From Bacteroides sp. (GTDB taxonomy: Bacteria > Bacteroidota > Bacteroidia > Bacteroidales > Muribaculaceae): a stretch of DNA of 64,000 bases. This document shows positions 34,763 to 44,815 of the stretch, in pieces. Below the pieces are notes generated by a model. The model worked only from the letters and a program-made list of their open reading frames with translations. It searched no databases and had not been told where the DNA came from. Made by a program: the position numbers and the translations under genes. The stretch is taken from assembly GCA_014802105.1 (NCBI GenBank), contig JAAVCX010000007.1:33804-97803 (forward strand), in the 5' to 3' direction. Each line of letters begins with the position of its first letter. Position 1 is the stretch's first letter.

Positions 34763-36562
34763 TCAGCGTTTCTCGAGATTGTTGATAGCGGCGACTCCCT
34801 TGTCATAGAGCTGATCCATGTGAGAGGAGCTGTCGGGGGTGTAACGGGCCATTTCGGCCTGGTCGAGAACGTCGACTGTCGCGTCGATGGTTTCGGCAGG
34901 GTAGCCTTTTGACTTGAGTTGTTCCACAATTGTGTCGCGCGAGAGCTGCGATAGAGGTATGGCAAGTTTGTCGGACAGGTATCCCCAGATTGCGCGGAGC
35001 ATTTCCTCGTGGAATTTGTCGGCCTGACCCTCGCGCAGGAACTGTCCAGCTTTCTTTAGTCGTCGTGTGGCCACTTTGCTTGCCTTGGCAGTGCGTACGC
35101 GGTTGATGTCGGCATTGCGTGAAATGCGTGCGCGGTTGAAAGCTATGATGCCTGCGGTGATGATCACCATAGCGAGTATTATCAGCCAATACCAAGCGGT
35201 GTTGACGATCAGTGAATGATCCTTTGAGGGTGATTTGTCGCCGAGATGTATGTGGCGTATGTCGGAGTTCTTGTTCTGGATGGCTTTCTGATCTTCAGTA
35301 GGAGCAGGAGAGGAGAGGCCTTTGGCTACCTTGATGGGATAGGTCGGGGTAGAGAGTGTGACATACTCGCGACGCGAGGGATCGAAGTAGACGAAGTGGT
35401 CGCTGCCGATGGTGAACTCTCCGACACTCTGAGGCACGAAAGTGTAGTCGACCGTCATGGTGCCGGTCACTTCGTTGCCTGTCACGCGGGTGTCGATGTC
35501 GCTCTTTGGAGTGTAAAGCTCAAACTCCGAGGGGAAATCGATCTGTGGCTCCTTGAGGTATTTGATGTTGCCGGTGCCTGAGATCGTGTAGATGAGAGTG
35601 GCGGGATCGTTGGTGCGGAAAGAGTTGCCTACCAGACGGGAATCGACCTTAAACTGACCTACGGCACCGCTGAAGTCGGCCGGTCGGGGCGAGGGGAGCG
35701 GCAGGATATCGATATTGCCGGTGTTGGAGCTTACTTTGATTTTGGTCTCACGTGGCTGACGCACCTGGAACATGCCCATGTTGACATTGTCATATTGCAC
35801 CACCGAGATGTCATAGTTGCCTGAATTGATAGTGAGACGGCCACTCTTCTGGGGGAAGATGATGCAACGCTTGAGAATGGCTGTCATGTAGTCCTGGCCG
35901 CGATAGTTTTCGATCTCGTTGAGTGAAGGCTGAACATCCAGTTCCTGAATGAGGAAGCCGTCAAACGAAGGTTGACGTGTAGGGAGGAAAGAAGAGATTG
36001 AGTATTTGGTGTAGAGTTTGATGGTGCAGGCGATAGCTTCCTGCTCGTAGGCCGATGAGCGAGACAGTATGATGCGCACGAACACATCGTCGGAGCCTAC
36101 CTTGCGTCCGGCTGTCTGAGTGTCTACATCGTCGACGGCTACCGGTCGTTGTGAGGCCGGACGGTCTTTCTCGGCTTTCTCGTGGATTGTAAACTGCACA
36201 GGCTTGGTCGACAGGCGCTTGCCGTTGGCCAAGATTGAAGCCGAGGGGATAGTGATCGTGCCCGCTTTGTCAGCACGGAAGTAGTAGGTAAAGTCGATCG
36301 TCGACGACGACTCGGCACGACCGTTGATCACCGTATAGTTCTGAGAGCGTGATGTCGAGGGCCCGTATAGCAGAGTGCATCCCTCGATACCTGAAACTTT
36401 AAGATCAGAGCCGTCGGCATTTGTCAGACGGAAAGTGATAGGAAATCTATCTCCTTCCCACACTCGTCCCGGGGTCTTGACGGTAAAATTGATGTCCTGG
36501 GCCATGAGTGCTGAGCTCATGGCTATCAATGACAACAGGATATATGAGATGAAACGTTTCAT
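34763..36562 (-). CDS. batD: BatD family protein
   Basis: A 599-aa protein with a signal peptide (MKRFISYILLSLIAMSSALMA is cut here at its end), a long periplasmic part made of repeated beta-sandwich (oxygen-tolerance, DUF-type) domains with INFTVKTPGRVWEGDRF, VRIILSRSSAYEQEAI and FSGAVGQFKVDSR, one membrane helix at about 455-475 (WYWLIILAMVIITAGIIAF) and a helical cytosolic tail. The usual BatD topology and length. It lies between batC and batE. Confidence 0.9.
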   Translation of the reverse strand: MKRFISYILLSLIAMSSALMAQDINFTVKTPGRVWEGDRFPITFRLTNADGSDLKVSGIEGCTLLYGPSTSRSQNYTVINGRAESSSTIDFTYYFRADKAGTITIPSASILANGKRLSTKPVQFTIHEKAEKDRPASQRPVAVDDVDTQTAGRKVGSDDVFVRIILSRSSAYEQEAIACTIKLYTKYSISSFLPTRQPSFDGFLIQELDVQPSLNEIENYRGQDYMTAILKRCIIFPQKSGRLTINSGNYDISVVQYDNVNMGMFQVRQPRETKIKVSSNTGNIDILPLPSPRPADFSGAVGQFKVDSRLVGNSFRTNDPATLIYTISGTGNIKYLKEPQIDFPSEFELYTPKSDIDTRVTGNEVTGTMTVDYTFVPQSVGEFTIGSDHFVYFDPSRREYVTLSTPTYPIKVAKGLSSPAPTEDQKAIQNKNSDIRHIHLGDKSPSKDHSLIVNTAWYWLIILAMVIITAGIIAFNRARISRNADINRVRTAKASKVATRRLKKAGQFLREGQADKFHEEMLRAIWGYLSDKLAIPLSQLSRDTIVEQLKSKGYPAETIDATVDVLDQAEMARYTPDSSSHMDQLYDKGVAAINNLEKR

Positions 36563-36605
36563 TACTCTTGGATGAATTTATATATAATAGGTGTCGAGGG
36601 GTGTA

Positions 36606-37451
36606 TTACCATGGATTGGTGACCTGACGGCGCGAGGGCGCACCATTCTTCTTGCGCTCGGCGTTGATGCGCTGTCGGGTGGCATTCTCCTCGTTTTCCA
36701 TAGCCTTGAGGATCTTTTCGGCATTTTCCTTACTGATGCCTGATTGCTGTTGTTGCTGTTGTTGCTGCTGCTGATCCTGAGGCTGTTGCTGTTGGTTCTG
36801 GTTCTGATCCTGGTTCTGGTCTTTGTTTTGATCCTGATTCTGGTCTTGGTTCTGGTCTTGATTCTGATCCTTGTTCTGGTCCTTGTTCTGATCTTTGTTT
36901 TGGTCTTGATCCTTATTCTGATCCTGATCCTGGTTCTGATTCTGATTTTGTTGTTCCTGCTGTTTCTTCTGGGCCAGTCGCAGGTTCTCACGGGCCTTGT
37001 CGTTGTCGGGGTTGCGACGGAGCGACTGCTTGTAACATTCGATGGCGCGTGAATAGTCCTGTCCGTTATAAGCGATGTTGCCAAGATTGAAAGCAGCGAG
37101 TTCGGCCACGGTAGCATCCTGGGCTTCTGTGGCCAGGCTTGTCAGTATCTGTGAAGCGTTTTTCTGATTTTCGCCTGAGGCACTCCCTTGTCTCAGCAGA
37201 GAGGCTGCGAGATTGTAGCGGGCAATCTCGCTCATGGCATCAAGTTCGAGAGCCTTGCGGTAGGCCACTTCAGCGTCGGCATAGCGTTCCTTACGGTATA
37301 GACGGTTGCCATCTACGATATAATTGCGCTCGCGACGTGTCGAGTTGTCGCCCGTAGAGGTCTTGCTGTCGCCGGTTGCATCAGCCTTGGCGTTCAGACC
37401 TGAAAGGGAGATTATAATTGTGGCCGCAAGTGTAGCGAATAGTCTGTTCAT
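36606..37451 (-). CDS. batC: BatC-like TPR protein with long Gln/Asn/Asp/Lys low-complexity segment
   Basis: A 281-aa protein with a signal peptide (to about residue 24), TPR repeats at about 40-160 (NRLYRKERYADAEVAYRKA, AFNLGNIAYNGQDYSRAIEC) and then a low-complexity run of QNQ, DQN and KDQN units from about residue 161 to 236, ending in pure Gln. The short C-terminal tail contains KENAEKILKAMENEE. Its start overlaps the batB stop by four bases. The TPR part probably binds the VWA partners BatA/BatB. Confidence 0.88.
   Translation of the reverse strand: MNRLFATLAATIIISLSGLNAKADATGDSKTSTGDNSTRRERNYIVDGNRLYRKERYADAEVAYRKALELDAMSEIARYNLAASLLRQGSASGENQKNASQILTSLATEAQDATVAELAAFNLGNIAYNGQDYSRAIECYKQSLRRNPDNDKARENLRLAQKKQQEQQNQNQNQDQDQNKDQDQNKDQNKDQNKDQNQDQNQDQNQDQNKDQNQDQNQNQQQQPQDQQQQQQQQQQSGISKENAEKILKAMENEENATRQRINAERKKNGAPSRRQVTNPW
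36744..36971 (-). repeat. Tandem repeat coding for the Q/N/D/K-rich segment of BatC
   Basis: Imperfect short units (CAGAACCAGGATCAGAAC-like, 6-12 bases) coding for DQNQ, DQNK and polyQ. All units keep the frame because they are multiples of three, so length may vary between strains without breaking the gene. Confidence 0.8.
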
Positions 37452-38515
37452 TTTTTGCCTCCTTCCTCGTCTTTAGTGAAGAATTTGTATTGCTTGAGCC
37501 AGGAAATCTTACGTGTCACCACAAAGACATCGGCACAAAGAAGTATGAGCGCGAGCCATGCGACTATGGGGAATTGCTCGCTCTGGGGGGAGAATGATTT
37601 GCGTTCAAACTCGGCCTGCTTCAGTTCGTCCATTTTGGTGTCGATGGCACTGATGGCCGATGAAGATGCTCCGTTGACATAGATGCCGTGGCCGGCACGA
37701 GCTATCATGGCCCCGGTCTCTTCGTCATGACGTGTCACAACTTCCTCGCCGGTCATGGGATTGATCATGTAACGGCCGTCGGAGGTAGGTATCCGGGCCC
37801 CTTTGGAGGTGCCGAGTCCTATCACATCGATCTGAATATCGGCACCGGCGGCACGTTTGGCAGCCTCCTCGGCGTTGTCCTCAAAGTTTTCGGCATCGGT
37901 GATCAGGACGATAGCTTTGCCTATGTCGTCGTTGGGCGTAAATGAGTTCATGGCCATTTCGAGAGCCGAACCTATGGCAGTACCCTGAGTGGGAACCATG
38001 TCGGTGGAGATAGAATTGACAAACATTTTGGCGGAAATGTAGTCGGAGGTGATGGGGAGCTGAGTGTAAGCATCGCCGGCAAAGACTATCAGGCCGATCT
38101 TGTCATTGCTCATTTTGTCAATGAGTTTTTCAAGAATGAATTTGGCTCTCTGGAGTCGGCTCACTCCACGCTCATCGTCGGTCGAAGATGCAAGCATAGA
38201 GTTGGAGACGTCGAGACACACCATTACTTCAATGCCCCGCGAGGTCTCGGAGCTTGCCGAGTCGGTGTCAACGCCTGAGAGTGCGCGCGGACGGGCCAGT
38301 AATATAACGAGCAAACCCATGATCACCAGAGTGACCGAGAGCTTGACCCAGGGCATATAGCGTGATACTTCGGGCATGAGCTGCATGAGCACGGCCGGAT
38401 TGCCGAAACGCTGGAGCTTGCGCTTGCGGCTGATGCGCGACCACACGAATAGCAATGCTACCGCCGGGAGCAACAGCAGAAGATATAGAAGGTGAGGGTG
38501 AGCAAAAGTTATCAT
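37448..38515 (-). CDS. batB: BatB-like von Willebrand factor A protein
   Basis: A 355-aa membrane protein: two N-terminal helices (LLYLLLLLPAVALLFVW, LVIMGLLVILLARP), then a periplasmic VWA domain with the metal-binding DVSNSM and TDAENFED, and a C-terminal helix (VAWLALILLCADVFVV). Membrane layout and length agree with BatB. It overlaps batC by four bases and follows batA by about 50 bases. Confidence 0.9.
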   Translation of the reverse strand: MITFAHPHLLYLLLLLPAVALLFVWSRISRKRKLQRFGNPAVLMQLMPEVSRYMPWVKLSVTLVIMGLLVILLARPRALSGVDTDSASSETSRGIEVMVCLDVSNSMLASSTDDERGVSRLQRAKFILEKLIDKMSNDKIGLIVFAGDAYTQLPITSDYISAKMFVNSISTDMVPTQGTAIGSALEMAMNSFTPNDDIGKAIVLITDAENFEDNAEEAAKRAAGADIQIDVIGLGTSKGARIPTSDGRYMINPMTGEEVVTRHDEETGAMIARAGHGIYVNGASSSAISAIDTKMDELKQAEFERKSFSPQSEQFPIVAWLALILLCADVFVVTRKISWLKQYKFFTKDEEGGKK

Positions 38516-38565
38516 GATCGATGTCTGTAACTTGGGAAATAAAAGAGATCAAGAGAGCGCCGGGC

Positions 38566-39552
38566 TCAGGGGGTGTGACGCAATAAAGTGTAGCGTAGCA
38601 ACACTGCGACACCGAAAAGCAACATGGCAGCCACAGCCCATGGCATGTAGTCGTCCTCGACTGACGAGAAGTTGCGCAGATCCATGTGAGTCTTTTCGAG
38701 TTGATCGATTTCGGCGAAAATCTCTTTGAGTACATTGTTATCGGTGGCACGGAAATACTTGCCTCCGGTGTTTGACGCGATTGTGCGCAGGGTGGCTTCA
38801 TCGATCACCACAGGCATTGGAGTATAGACTATGCGTCCAAACTCATTTTCCTGGGGGTAGGGGGCTGTGCCGTTTGTGCCGATACCGATAGTGTAGACCT
38901 TGATACCGAGCTGACGGGCTATTTCAGAGGCCGTCACCGGAGCTACGTTGCCGGTGTTGTTGGATCCGTCGGTGAGCAGGATGATGCTCTTGGACTTGGC
39001 TTTGCCCTCCTTGATACGGTTGATCGAGGTGGCCAGTCCGTCGCCTATGGCAGTACCGTCCTGAAGCATACCCATCTTTATGTCGTTGATGTAATTGGCG
39101 ATCATGGATCGGTCGGTAGTCATGGGTAGCGAAGTAAAACTCTCGGCTGCAAAGATGACCAGACCGATATTGTCGCCTTCGCGACCGGCCACAAATTTGG
39201 CGGCCACGTCCTTGGCGGCTTCGAAACGGTCGGGCTTGAAATCGCGGGCAAGCATCGAGGTGGAGATGTCGAGCGCGAGCACTATGTCAGTACCCTCGAC
39301 ACTCGAGGTGTTCCACGAGTCGCGGGTCTGGGGACGGGCGAGGATGACGATGACACAGCCTATGGCTCCGAGCTGCATTATAAACAGCAGGTGCATGAGC
39401 CATGCACGCCACGGTGTGCGCTGTCCGGCAAAGGGCCGAGTCGACGAGATGCCCATCGAGGCATGGAGGGTAGGGCTCTTGTAGACATACCACGCTATGA
39501 GCGGGATGAGTGTGAGCAGAAGCCAGAGTATATGTGGATGAGCCAACTGCAT
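38566..39552 (-). CDS. batA: BatA-like von Willebrand factor A protein
   Basis: A 328-aa membrane protein with the same plan as BatB: N-terminal helices (ILWLLLTLIPLIAWYVY, then IMQLGAIGCVIVILARP), a VWA domain with MIDAS motif DISTSM, LLTDGSNNTG and TAIGDGL, and a C-terminal helix (MPWAVAAMLLFGVAVLL). BatA and BatB probably form a hetero-oligomer. It starts 8 bases after the preceding gene. Confidence 0.9.
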   Translation of the reverse strand: MQLAHPHILWLLLTLIPLIAWYVYKSPTLHASMGISSTRPFAGQRTPWRAWLMHLLFIMQLGAIGCVIVILARPQTRDSWNTSSVEGTDIVLALDISTSMLARDFKPDRFEAAKDVAAKFVAGREGDNIGLVIFAAESFTSLPMTTDRSMIANYINDIKMGMLQDGTAIGDGLATSINRIKEGKAKSKSIILLTDGSNNTGNVAPVTASEIARQLGIKVYTIGIGTNGTAPYPQENEFGRIVYTPMPVVIDEATLRTIASNTGGKYFRATDNNVLKEIFAEIDQLEKTHMDLRNFSSVEDDYMPWAVAAMLLFGVAVLLRYTLLRHTP

Positions 39553-39560
39553 AGGGAGGA

Positions 39561-40577
39561 TCAGTCTTTGGTTGCTTTAGTTGAGTTATTACTGTCAGTC
39601 GGGGAGTCGGTCGGAGAGTCGGTAGTATCAGGCTCTTCGGTAGTCTGAGGTCTTGGACGGGTGTCTTCGACAAACTGCTGGGCCGAGCGGAAAGATCGGG
39701 TGTTGTCGTCGGGAAGAGGTCTCACCTTGGCAAATTTCACAAAGTCGGCGGTCTCGAGCACCTGCTCCATGTTGCGGCGCGTCAGACGTGTCTCTTCGCT
39801 TTGAGCCAAGATGCTGCGTATCTGGGTGGTGGTCATCTCCATGGCGTTGATGCCGAAACGTCCCTGTAGATAGCGGCGCAGGATGTCGGTCAGGCGCGTG
39901 TAGAACTCTTTCTCATGTCCCTGTTCACAGAGGTGGTCGTTCTTGAGGGCCTCAAGCTCCTGCATGGCGAGCTCGTAGGGCGGAATGACCACCGCTTTCT
40001 TTTCGGTTATAACCTCGCGACGCATATATCGGCGAGCCAGGAAGTAACCTATCGCAAGCACGGCGAGCAAAGCCAGTATCCACACTCCATAGTCGGCCAG
40101 AAAGTCGGGCAGATAGTCAACGAGTCTGCGCGAAGGGTCGACCACGTCGGCATAGTCGTGGATGGTGGTGAGCGAATCGACGTCGACCGGGATTACCTTC
40201 AGAACTAACCGGTTGGAGGCGATAGTCTCTGATCCGCTGACATATTTCACAGGATTGAGCAGATATGTGCCCGAGTCAAACGACTGAAGAAGTATCTCGC
40301 GAGTCACCTGTATGCGGTCGCCGGGGAGTTCGGTCGTGTCGGCCGGGAGCATGCGCAGCACTTCGACAGCCTGGCTGAGAGTGTCCTCGGGAATGATGAG
40401 ACTACCCTCGGGCGAGGCCGGAGCTTGGAGTTCGACATGGAGAGGAGTAGCCTTACCCATGAGCACGTATGCCGAGTCGAGCTTCACGGAGAGTTTGACG
40501 TCTCCGGCGCTCATGCCGACAGATCCTGCCAGTGTCACGATGGTTAATATCAGGAAAGAGAGTATGCGTCTTGACAT
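39561..40577 (-). CDS. Bat operon membrane protein of unknown function (between DUF58 and batA)
   Basis: A 338-aa protein with a signal peptide (MSRRILSFLILTIVTLAGS), a beta-rich periplasmic domain (VKLSVKLDSAYVLMGKATP, VTREILLQSFDSGTY), one membrane helix (VWILALLAVLAIGYFLARRY) and a helical cytosolic part with YELAMQELEALKND and EFYTRLTDILRRYLQGRF. The tail is a short TDSP repeat. Such a protein is usually found at this place in the Bacteroidales Bat operon; the layout resembles a short BatD, and I infer a partner role. Confidence 0.75.
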   Translation of the reverse strand: MSRRILSFLILTIVTLAGSVGMSAGDVKLSVKLDSAYVLMGKATPLHVELQAPASPEGSLIIPEDTLSQAVEVLRMLPADTTELPGDRIQVTREILLQSFDSGTYLLNPVKYVSGSETIASNRLVLKVIPVDVDSLTTIHDYADVVDPSRRLVDYLPDFLADYGVWILALLAVLAIGYFLARRYMRREVITEKKAVVIPPYELAMQELEALKNDHLCEQGHEKEFYTRLTDILRRYLQGRFGINAMEMTTTQIRSILAQSEETRLTRRNMEQVLETADFVKFAKVRPLPDDNTRSFRSAQQFVEDTRPRPQTTEEPDTTDSPTDSPTDSNNSTKATKD

Positions 40578-40612
40578 ATTTAATGTGTATAGGGGTCGGT
40601 GGATAGAGCGTG

Positions 40613-41488
40613 CTATCTCACGCCACGGTTCTTGAAAAGAGTCATCAGTGCCCGGGCGAAGTCTTCGTCGGTGGCTATCGATGCCAGATCGACGCGCGAT
40701 CGGGTGAGGGCCTCGGTCATCTGCTGCTGACGCTCATACCACCACTTGCTGTAAGCCTGACGAGTGGAGCGCGAGGAGGTGTCGATCCATCCGCTTGCTC
40801 CGGTCTCGAGGTCGTTGACACGCATCAGTCCTATGTCGGGCAGGGAGGTGTCGCGCTTGTCATAGACCTGGATGGCTATGATGTCATGCTTACCTGAGGC
40901 TACGCTGAGCTCGCGGGTATAGTCGTGACGGTCGATGAAGTCGGAGATGACAAAGGTGGTACAACGCTTTTTCAGGGCATCGGTCATATAACGGAGTGCG
41001 ACTCCGATATTTGTTCCCTGATTTTCGGGAGTGAAGTCGAGGAGCTCGCGAATGATCAGCAGTATATGTTTCTTGCCCTTTTTCGGGGGGATGAACTTCT
41101 CGATTTTGTCAGAGAAGAAGATCACGCCGATCTTGTCGTTGTTGGTGATTGCCGAATAGGCTATGGTTGCGGCTATCTCGGCTATCATCTCGCGCTTCTC
41201 CTCGCCTACAGCTCCGAAAAGGCGGCTTCTCGACACATCGACCAGTAACATCACTGTGAGCTCGCGCTCCTCTTCATAGACCTTGACGTAGGGGCGGTTG
41301 TGGCGGGCGGTGACATTCCAGTCTATATCTCGGATGTCGTCGCCATACTGATATTCGCGCACCTCGGCAAAAGTCATGCCTCGGCCCTTGAACGCGGTGT
41401 GATATTCTCCCGCAAAGATATTCTGAGAGAGACCGCGTGTCTTGATGTCTATTTTCCTTACTTTTCTGAGGAGTTCGTTTGCTTCCAT
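40613..41488 (-). CDS. DUF58 domain protein
   Basis: A 291-aa soluble protein with a VWA-like fold: GEYHTAFKGRGMTFAEVREY and GDDIRDIDWNVTARH are the DUF58 hallmark, followed by MLLVDVSRS. It is the standard partner of a MoxR ATPase; the pair is thought to act as a chaperone for the VWA proteins further down the operon. It follows moxR by 30 bases. Confidence 0.93.
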   Translation of the reverse strand: MEANELLRKVRKIDIKTRGLSQNIFAGEYHTAFKGRGMTFAEVREYQYGDDIRDIDWNVTARHNRPYVKVYEEERELTVMLLVDVSRSRLFGAVGEEKREMIAEIAATIAYSAITNNDKIGVIFFSDKIEKFIPPKKGKKHILLIIRELLDFTPENQGTNIGVALRYMTDALKKRCTTFVISDFIDRHDYTRELSVASGKHDIIAIQVYDKRDTSLPDIGLMRVNDLETGASGWIDTSSRSTRQAYSKWWYERQQQMTEALTRSRVDLASIATDEDFARALMTLFKNRGVR

Positions 41489-41518
41489 AGTGGCTTAAGT
41501 TCCTGAAAAGGGTTGGTG

Positions 41519-42514
<996 letters not shown>

Positions 42515-42609
42515 AGTTGAAAATGGGTGGAATGAAAGTTATGAAACAATTATGATTAATCTTGATGTTTATGCAGGGATATTGTAGCAGACCCCGCATG
42601 AAATATTTA

Positions 42610-42617
42610 CAAAGTTA
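42610..42617 (-). promoter_or_regulatory. moxR: Probable -7 element TAACTTTG of the moxR-bat operon
   Basis: TAACTTTG on the - strand in the 376-base divergent gap 42515-42890. No clear -33 TTTG. The remainder of the gap is A+T-rich, with no gene that I can support. Confidence 0.5.
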
Positions 42618-42775
42618 TAAATAATAACATAAGTAAAGGGGTGACGGTGTGTTAATTTTAGCTATTTTTCTTTAACAGTAAGAAATTAAATCAGAGTGTT
42701 TAACAATTATTATCAGACCGTAGGAATTTAAGCCGTTTAATAGATAAGTTCAAAGTAAAAAACAATAATATGTCT

Positions 42776-42806
42776 ATTGACTTATGATAAATTTTTGGTA
42801 ATTTTG
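42776..42806 (+). promoter_or_regulatory. Bacteroidetes-type promoter of the PPi-phosphofructokinase gene
   Basis: ATTG (42776-42779), 19 bases, TAATTTTG (42799-42806). The -33 part is one base off the TTTG consensus. The leader to ATG 42891 is about 80 bases. Confidence 0.65.
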
Positions 42807-42890
42807 CGACATAAACGTGCTTATGGAAATCATATCACGCTTATCAGTCTTATCCTCCATTGGTTTATAACATTAAATACATAACTCTAA

Positions 42891-44546
42891 ATGAAAAAAA
42901 GTGCTCTGCAGATAGCCCGCGCGGCTTATCGTCCTCAGCTGCCTAACGTCCTTGACGGGCCCGTTAAGGTCAAGGAGGGTGAACCCACCGTCTCGGCCGG
43001 TGATCAGGAAGAGATCAAGAAACTCTTTCCCAACACCTATGGCCTCCCTGAGATTGTTTTTGAGAAAGCCGGCACAGCCGCTCAGTCCAAGCCTCTCAAT
43101 GTCGGCGTGATCCTCTCGGGTGGTCAGGCCCCCGGCGGTCACAATGTGATAAGCGGTCTCTTTGACGGTATCAAGGCTATCAACAAGAACAGCCGTCTCT
43201 ATGGTTTCCTGATGGGCCCCGGCGGTCTGGTAGATCACAACTATAAGGAGCTTACCGCCGATATTATCGACGAGTATCGCAATACGGGCGGCTTTGATAT
43301 TATCGGCTCGGGCCGTACCAAGCTCGAGACCAAGGAGCAGTTTGACAAGGGTCTCGAGATCCTCCGCGAGCTCGAGATTTCGGCTCTCGTGATTATCGGT
43401 GGCGACGACTCCAATACCAATGCAGCCATACTCGCCGAGTACTATAAGGCTATCGGAGCCGGAGTGCAGGTGATCGGTGTGCCCAAGACCATCGACGGAG
43501 ACCTCAAGAATAATGTTATCGAGACATCCTTTGGTTTCGACACTGCTACCAAGGTTTACTCGGAGGTAATCGGTAATATCCAGCGTGACTGTAACTCGGC
43601 AAAGAAATACTGGCACTTCATCAAGCTCATGGGTCGCTCGGCTTCTCACATCGCTCTGGAGTGTGCTCTCCAGTGCCAGCCCAATATCTGTATAATTTCA
43701 GAGGAAGTTGAGGCCAAGGATCTCACCCTCGATCAGGTAGTCGATGATATAGCTCAGGCTGTGGTGGCCCGTGCCGATCAGGGTCTCAATTATGGCGTGG
43801 TGCTCATCCCTGAGGGTCTCATTGAGTTTATCCCTGCCGTCAAGCGTCTCATAGCCGAGCTTAACGACCTGCTTGCTGCCAAGGCCGAAGAGTTTGCCGC
43901 AGTAGAGCCCGAGGCTCAGCGCGCATGGATCATCTCCAACCTCAGCAAGGAAAATGCCGCTACATACGAGTCGCTCCCTGCCGGAGTGGCCCGTCAGCTC
44001 TCTCTCGACCGCGATCCCCACGGCAATGTGCAGGTGTCGCTTATCGAGACCGAGAAGCTCCTCAGCGAGATGGTGGGCAAGCGTCTCGCCACCCTGGCTC
44101 AGGAGGGCAAATACAAAGGCAAATATGCTGCCATGCATCATTTCTTCGGCTACGAAGGTCGTTGTGCCGATCCTTCCAACTTTGATGCCAACTACTGCTA
44201 TGGTCTCGGCTACACGGCCGCTATGCTCATTGCCGCCGGTGTCACCGGATATATGTCGAGCCTGCGCAACCTCACCTTCGCTCCTGTCAACTGGGTAGCC
44301 GGCGGTATACCTATCACCATGATGATGAACATGGAGCGTCGCCATGGCCACATGAAGCCTGTGATCCGCAAGGCCCTCGTGGAGCTCGACGGTGCCCCCT
44401 TCCTCAAGTTTGTCAAGGAACGTGAGAATTGGAAGATCGGTACCTGCTACACCTATCCCGGCCCCATCCAGTATTTTGGGCCCGCCGAAGTGTGTGATCA
44501 GCCTTCGCTTACACTCGTCTACGAGCAGAAGCGTCGTAAATATTGA
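42891..44546 (+). CDS. Diphosphate--fructose-6-phosphate 1-phosphotransferase
   Basis: Pyrophosphate-dependent phosphofructokinase, reversible between fructose-6-P and fructose-1,6-bisP. The 551-aa protein is of the long PFP-beta type. [18 protein letters not shown] binds the diphosphate, [10 protein letters not shown] is the GGDD form that marks PPi use rather than ATP, and PKTIDGDL (Asp202, Asp204) holds the catalytic base; [11 protein letters not shown] follows. Its gene converges with that of class III fructose bisphosphatase, which runs the reverse step. Confidence 0.97.
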   Translation: MKKSALQIARAAYRPQLPNVLDGPVKVKEGEPTVSAGDQEEIKKLFPNTYGLPEIVFEKAGTAAQSKPLNVGVILSGGQAPGGHNVISGLFDGIKAINKNSRLYGFLMGPGGLVDHNYKELTADIIDEYRNTGGFDIIGSGRTKLETKEQFDKGLEILRELEISALVIIGGDDSNTNAAILAEYYKAIGAGVQVIGVPKTIDGDLKNNVIETSFGFDTATKVYSEVIGNIQRDCNSAKKYWHFIKLMGRSASHIALECALQCQPNICIISEEVEAKDLTLDQVVDDIAQAVVARADQGLNYGVVLIPEGLIEFIPAVKRLIAELNDLLAAKAEEFAAVEPEAQRAWIISNLSKENAATYESLPAGVARQLSLDRDPHGNVQVSLIETEKLLSEMVGKRLATLAQEGKYKGKYAAMHHFFGYEGRCADPSNFDANYCYGLGYTAAMLIAAGVTGYMSSLRNLTFAPVNWVAGGIPITMMMNMERRHGHMKPVIRKALVELDGAPFLKFVKERENWKIGTCYTYPGPIQYFGPAEVCDQPSLTLVYEQKRRKY

Positions 44547-44652
44547 TTCATAGCCGTGTGTCCTACCGTGGAGAATCTGACCGGTAAGTTTGTTCCGACT
44601 TGTCAGTCTTCCGGCAGGTGACGTCAATGATATATAATCCTTACCAAACAGC

Positions 44653-44704
44653 TTGCAGCGCTCCGCTCAGAGGCAATGTCGCCCCAGAGCGGAGCGCAAT
44701 TTTT
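44653..44704 (+). terminator. Rho-independent terminator of the PPi-phosphofructokinase gene
   Basis: GCGCTCCGCTC (44658-44668) pairs with GAGCGGAGCGC (44687-44697), extended by TTGC/GCAA and followed by T5. Confidence 0.85.
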
Positions 44705-44754
44705 GTGGCGGAAAGCTACCGGGATGTTTTCGACCATATCATAAAACTGTAATC

Positions 44755-44794
44755 AAAAAAGAGACACAGGGATGGTGATCCTCGTGTCTCTTTT
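44755..44794. terminator. Bidirectional terminator between pfp and fbp
   Basis: AAAAGAGACAC and GTGTCTCTTTT form an 11-base stem with an inner GAT/ATC; A-run and T-run on either side let it serve both convergent genes. Confidence 0.8.
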
Positions 44795-44815
44795 GAGCCT
44801 ATGTCTTTATCAGTC

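Noticed and set aside
36744..36971. Repeats in batC as a CRISPR array
   Set aside because: The units are short, contiguous and coding, without spacers.
43698..44627. Long open frame (309 aa) opposite the PPi-phosphofructokinase gene
   Set aside because: It is antisense to a clear enzyme gene, with no recognisable domain.
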